Assembly: GCA_964555675.1 (NCBI GenBank)
Contig: CAZKTU010000088.1
Span: 1-23,437, forward strand
Length of the DNA: 23,437 nt
Origin: CAIWXH01 sp964555675
GTDB lineage: Bacteria > Chloroflexota > Chloroflexia > Chloroflexales > Chloroflexaceae
Direction of reading: 5' to 3'
Part shown: positions 21,864 to 23,437 of the stretch, one piece after another
How the letters are laid out: each line of letters starts with the position of its first letter
Numbering within the stretch: the stretch's first letter is position 1
Notes under the pieces: model-generated
Database searches by the model: none
What the model was told of the DNA's origin: nothing
Seen by the model: the letters and a program-made list of their open reading frames with translations, nothing else
Program-made: the position numbers and the translations under genes

Positions 21864-21904
21864 GAGGTGCAACGATCCGAGAAGGGGGAGAAATCGAGGA
21901 GAGT

Positions 21905-23308
21905 CTACTGGGTTACGGGCAGCAGGATGGTGAAGGTCGTACCCTCGCCGGGAGCGCTCTCGACGGTGATGCGGCCGCCGTGCTGAGTGATGATATGGGC
22001 GCTGATGGCCAGGCCGAGCCCGGTGCCCTGGGCCTTGGTGGTATAGAAGGGCTCGAAGAGGTGGGGCAGGTGCTCGGGGCTGATGCCGACGCCGGTATCG
22101 GCGAGGTAGACGCCGATAGTTGCCGGGGCCTCGGGGCGGGCCTGCACGAGCTGAGTGGTGACCCGCAGGTCGCCGCCGCGGGGCATAGCATCGCAGGCGT
22201 TGAGGATAATATTCAAGAAGACCTGGCGCAACTGGTCGGCGTGGGCGATCGTGAGGGGCAGGTCGGGCTCGAGGGTGGCGATGGCGTGGATGTGGCCGTG
22301 GCGCAGGTGGGTCTGGACCAGCTCGAGGGTCTCGCGCAGGATAGTGTTGAGGTTGGTGGCGGCCAGCTCGGCGCGGGTCGGCCTGTAGAAGTCGCGCATG
22401 CGCGTGATAATCTTCGCGATGCGGCTCAGCTCTTGCTGGGCGATGCCGAGGAAGGCCCGCTGGGGGGCCTCGGGGGGCAGATCCTGCTCGACGAGGTAGA
22501 GGCTGTTGCGGGCGGCGTAGAGCGGGTTATTGATCTCGTGGGCGACCGAGGCCGAGAGCTCGCCGACGGCGGCCAGCTTGGCGCTCTGGAGGAGCTGAGC
22601 CTGGGCCGTATTGAGGCGGGCCTGGGCCTCGGCGTGGAGCGACTGGGTGATCGCGAGGTCGCGCTGCAGGGCGGCGGCGCGGGCCCGCTGCTGGACCTCG
22701 TCGATGGCCACGGCCGTGAGGTCGGCCAGGGCCTGGACGAAGGGGATGTCGCGCGGGTGATAGAGGTGGGCGTTGACCCCGCCATAGAGCACGATCGCGC
22801 CGATGCGCGTGCTCTCGACGCGCAAGGGGGCGAGCAGAGCGCTGTAGGGCGGCCAGCCGGGGATGCTGGCGCGCAGCGAGGCGATCTCTTGCTCCTCGAC
22901 CTCGGCGAGGGCCAGCTCGAGCTCGGGGCCGACCAGCAGCATGGCGCGCGGCGAGAGGATGGCCATGTCGGCGAGGCCGCGGCCGCTGCGCTGCTCGGTG
23001 GTGCCGGCCGAGGCCCGCAGGATCAGAGCGTCGCTGTCGGGGTCGAGCAGGAAGAGGCGCGCCGCGCTGGTGCCCGGGAAGAGGCTGACGGCCTCGCGCA
23101 TGACCAGTTGCACAATTGCGTCGACATCGCGGCTGATCAGCAGGGCGGCCGAGATCGAGAGGATGGCGCTCAGGCGCGCGCTCAGCTCGATCGCCCGCTG
23201 CTGCTGCAGCGAGGCGTCACGCTCGACGGCCTCGGCCTGGCTCTCGGCGCTCCGCAGGCGTCCCTCGAGCTCACGGATATATGCCCTGAGGTCCTCGTGC
23301 TCGCCCAT
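21905..23308 (-). CDS. Soluble GAF-domain sensor histidine kinase
   Basis: A 467-aa cytosolic kinase with no membrane helix. An N-terminal coiled coil (about 3-45) leads to a GAF-like sensor domain (about 48-205), then a second coiled coil (208-245). The phospho-accepting His257 is in the H-box SVAHEINNPL. The ATP-binding domain shows an N-box NIILNACDAM (Asn370), G1 DTGVGI (404-409), F-box FEPFYTTK (418-425) and G2 GTGLGLA (428-434), so it should be catalytically competent. The ligand or redox signal sensed by the GAF domain is unknown. ATG 23308 has GGAGA about 8 nt upstream. It is probably the kinase for the receiver protein encoded next on the same strand. Its promoter must lie in the 129-nt gap shared with a strong divergent promoter. 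Confidence 0.93.
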   Translation of the reverse strand: MGEHEDLRAYIRELEGRLRSAESQAEAVERDASLQQQRAIELSARLSAILSISAALLISRDVDAIVQLVMREAVSLFPGTSAARLFLLDPDSDALILRASAGTTEQRSGRGLADMAILSPRAMLLVGPELELALAEVEEQEIASLRASIPGWPPYSALLAPLRVESTRIGAIVLYGGVNAHLYHPRDIPFVQALADLTAVAIDEVQQRARAAALQRDLAITQSLHAEAQARLNTAQAQLLQSAKLAAVGELSASVAHEINNPLYAARNSLYLVEQDLPPEAPQRAFLGIAQQELSRIAKIITRMRDFYRPTRAELAATNLNTILRETLELVQTHLRHGHIHAIATLEPDLPLTIAHADQLRQVFLNIILNACDAMPRGGDLRVTTQLVQARPEAPATIGVYLADTGVGISPEHLPHLFEPFYTTKAQGTGLGLAISAHIITQHGGRITVESAPGEGTTFTILLPVTQ

Positions 23309-23372
23309 CGCAATTATCTCCGCAATGAGATTCGGATTAGTAGGGCATTGGGGCGCGCTCCACCCCCCTAGA

Positions 23373-23402
23373 TTGACACTCCGAAGCGCTGCACGCTATA
23401 AT
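23373..23402 (+). promoter_or_regulatory. Near-perfect housekeeping promoter (TTGACA-18-TATAAT) reading out of the window
   Basis: Both hexamers match the sigma-70/SigA consensus exactly: TTGACA at 23373-23378 and TATAAT at 23397-23402, spacer 18 nt. It points right, divergent from the kinase gene, with transcription expected to begin near 23409. No other promoter in this GC-rich window is this close to consensus. Confidence 0.8.
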
Positions 23403-23415
23403 GCTCGCAACGCTC

Positions 23416-23437
23416 ATGGCCCAAACTATAGTGCTTT
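23416..23437 (+). CDS. Possible start of a gene cut by the window edge
   Basis: ATG 23416 opens a frame reading MAQTIVL to the end of the window. It lies only about 7 nt after the expected start of transcription from the consensus promoter, so it would be nearly leaderless. There is no Shine-Dalgarno. Too short to judge; an RNA gene or a later start is equally possible. Confidence 0.2.

Larger units (their letters stand above)
21556..21904. other. 349-bp spacer between kinase and receiver genes; no convincing gene
   Basis: This stretch is less GC-rich than its surroundings, especially 21780-21865. An 80-codon ORF on the + strand (TTG start) runs into the kinase 3' end and has no family features, so I do not call it. 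Contents I can support are one perfect inverted repeat and one extended -10 site on the - strand, listed separately. Confidence 0.6.

Noticed and set aside
21691..21933. An 80-codon + strand ORF in the kinase-receiver spacer
   Set aside because: TTG start, no Shine-Dalgarno seen, overlaps the kinase 3' end and has no recognisable features.

Overview
The window is about 23.4 kb of very GC-rich bacterial DNA, tightly packed with genes. I see no rRNA, tRNA, CRISPR array, transposase or phage gene. Several traits together suggest a filamentous, Chloroflexia-type Chloroflexota: lipoproteins with Ala/Pro/Thr-rich linkers after the lipobox, a CopC-CopD fusion, a large AAA/TPR STAND protein, a bacterial dynamin, a PA-domain secreted metalloprotease ending in YIPMIIR, and GC-rich hairpins after stop codons. 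The phylum is an inference from style, not from a marker gene.

Region 1 (71-12969, all + strand) is a metal-handling island. It opens with copper genes: a periplasmic CopC with an LPATG-type C-terminus, a CopC-CopD-YtkA-like fusion, a DJ-1/PfpI-family enzyme and a very histidine-rich exported or membrane-anchored protein. Metal or metal-chelate import genes follow. They are a 673-aa lipoprotein with two tandem FepB-like binding domains, an ABC ATPase and ABC-3 (Zn/Mn-type) permease whose starts overlap, and a 922-aa lipoprotein. That lipoprotein fuses a divergent ZnuA-like domain, a FepB-like domain and three near-identical 112-residue His-bearing helical repeats. A cytochrome c lipoprotein and a FecCD-type permease with its FepC-type ATPase complete the set. 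The island therefore holds the pumps of two different importer families plus binding proteins that mix both families in one chain. This is the most unusual thing in the window.

Region 2 (12970-16260, + strand) has an AT-richer promoter region, a 5' leader with hairpins, an 83-aa coiled-coil protein, a strong terminator-like hairpin, and an 871-aa STAND ATPase with TPR repeats.

Region 3 (16261-23308, - strand) carries a dynamin-like GTPase, a small three-helix membrane protein, a secreted PA-domain metalloprotease, a stand-alone receiver protein, and a soluble GAF-histidine kinase. The kinase and receiver lie 349 bp apart and probably form a two-component pair. The spacer holds a candidate promoter and hairpin, which would give the receiver gene a long leader. 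At the right edge a near-perfect housekeeping promoter (TTGACA-18-TATAAT) fires out of the window on the + strand.

A family of GC-rich hairpins (about 607, 10393, 10972, 13449 and 18689) recurs just after stop codons, always in the orientation of the preceding gene. Two of them (580-632 and 18689-18757) share a second, smaller hairpin and so form a composite dispersed element.
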